DNA from: Tribonema minus
Lineage: Eukaryota; Sar; Xanthophyceae; Tribonematales; Tribonemataceae
DNA length: 64,000 nucleotides
Assembly (NCBI GenBank): GCA_017506865.1
Contig: JAFCMP010000538.1
Coordinates: 372,001-436,000 of the forward strand
Direction: 5' to 3'
How positions within the stretch are numbered: position 1 is the first letter of the stretch; the number at the start of each line of letters is the position of its first letter. Under the pieces are notes generated by a model. The model was not told the origin of the DNA and did not search any database. It worked only from the letters and a program-made list of their open reading frames with translations. The position numbers were made by a program, and so were the translations under genes. This document shows positions 63,879 through 64,000 of the stretch, piece by piece.

Positions 63879-64000
63879 GCTGCTGCGTTGACGCAAGCTT
63901 TTCGATTGCATAGGCAACCCGGCCTCCCTTGGGCCTTTATAAATACAAGTCCATACGTACTCTTGCCGGAGTATGACGTTACATGAATGGATGGATGCGT
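63879..64000 (+). other. 3' UTR of the non-LTR element, incomplete
   Basis: Follows the TAG stop. It contains CCCGGCCTCCCTTGGGCC with local hairpin potential and TTTATAAATAC. It ends in ATGGATGGATG at the window edge. Confidence 0.5.

Larger units (their letters stand above)
54144..64000 (+). mobile_element. Non-LTR retrotransposon with OTU-RT-endonuclease ORF, 3' end beyond window
   Basis: The element holds one very large ORF flanked by a 5' region of about 0.8 kb and at least 120 bases of 3' UTR. No LTRs or integrase are present. I place the left boundary at about 54143, where homology between the two BTB-TLDc duplications stops. The 3' part ends at the window edge in ATGAATGGATGGATGCGT, which may be the start of a simple-repeat tail. 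Domain order matches RLE-type LINEs. An OTU-like protease is reported in the Dualen/RandI elements of Chlamydomonas, but I see no APE endonuclease here. Confidence 0.8.

Overview
This is nuclear DNA of a eukaryote with high GC content, large spliceosomal introns (about 0.7-2.2 kb, GT-AG) and many short interstitial TTAGGG/CCCTAA tracts. The strongest clue to the organism is a six-exon minus-strand gene (17.8-24.4 kb) whose product joins a bZIP region to a C-terminal LOV domain with the photoactive GRNCRFLQ motif. That architecture is an aureochrome, known only from photosynthetic stramenopiles, so the source is probably an ochrophyte alga. The exact lineage cannot be read from the window.

Layout. 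0-4.8 kb: Ala-rich coding-like fragments on the minus strand that need several frameshifts to join (unrecognised, probably a decaying gene), mixed with telomere-like tracts. 5.3-6.2 kb: a three-unit tandem repeat in which only the last unit keeps an intact tRNA-Phe(GAA). 6.7-11.5 kb: a complete, young LTR retrotransposon with two 411-bp LTRs, PBS, PPT and target duplication, carrying only gag-like ORFs and no pol. 12.6-16.4 kb: a two-exon TBC1D22-type Rab GTPase-activating protein (+). 17.8-24.4 kb: aureochrome (-). 25.6-28.1 kb: an intronless 837-aa protein with two PH-like domains (-). 28.6-40.2 kb: an eight-exon TFIP11/Ntr1-type G-patch splicing factor (-, 986 aa in my model). 41.1-45.6 and 50.2-53.5 kb: two tandem BTB-TLDc paralogues (+), the first with a one-base frameshift, the second apparently cut by a retroelement. 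45.9-46.4 kb: a short BTB-like ORF. 54.1 kb to the right edge: a non-LTR retrotransposon with one very large ORF (up to 2988 aa) holding an OTU-like protease domain, a reverse transcriptase and a C-terminal restriction-like endonuclease.

The most unusual feature is structural. In most multi-exon genes here, introns contain tandem, progressively degenerate copies of the END or START of the adjacent exon together with its splice site ('exon echoes', 3-10 copies, period about 100-220 bp). I see this in the TBC1D22 intron, in at least two aureochrome introns, and in six of seven TFIP11 introns. It suggests that introns in this lineage grow by repeated tandem duplication across splice junctions, leaving trains of decoy splice sites. 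Several acceptors carry a recurring GCTGAGCRCTGCAG-type word, and one acceptor uses a telomeric CCCTAACCC tract where the branch point should be.

Limits: exon models come from reading frame, phase and remembered family conservation, with no transcript or database evidence. Coordinates of degenerate repeat copies are approximate.
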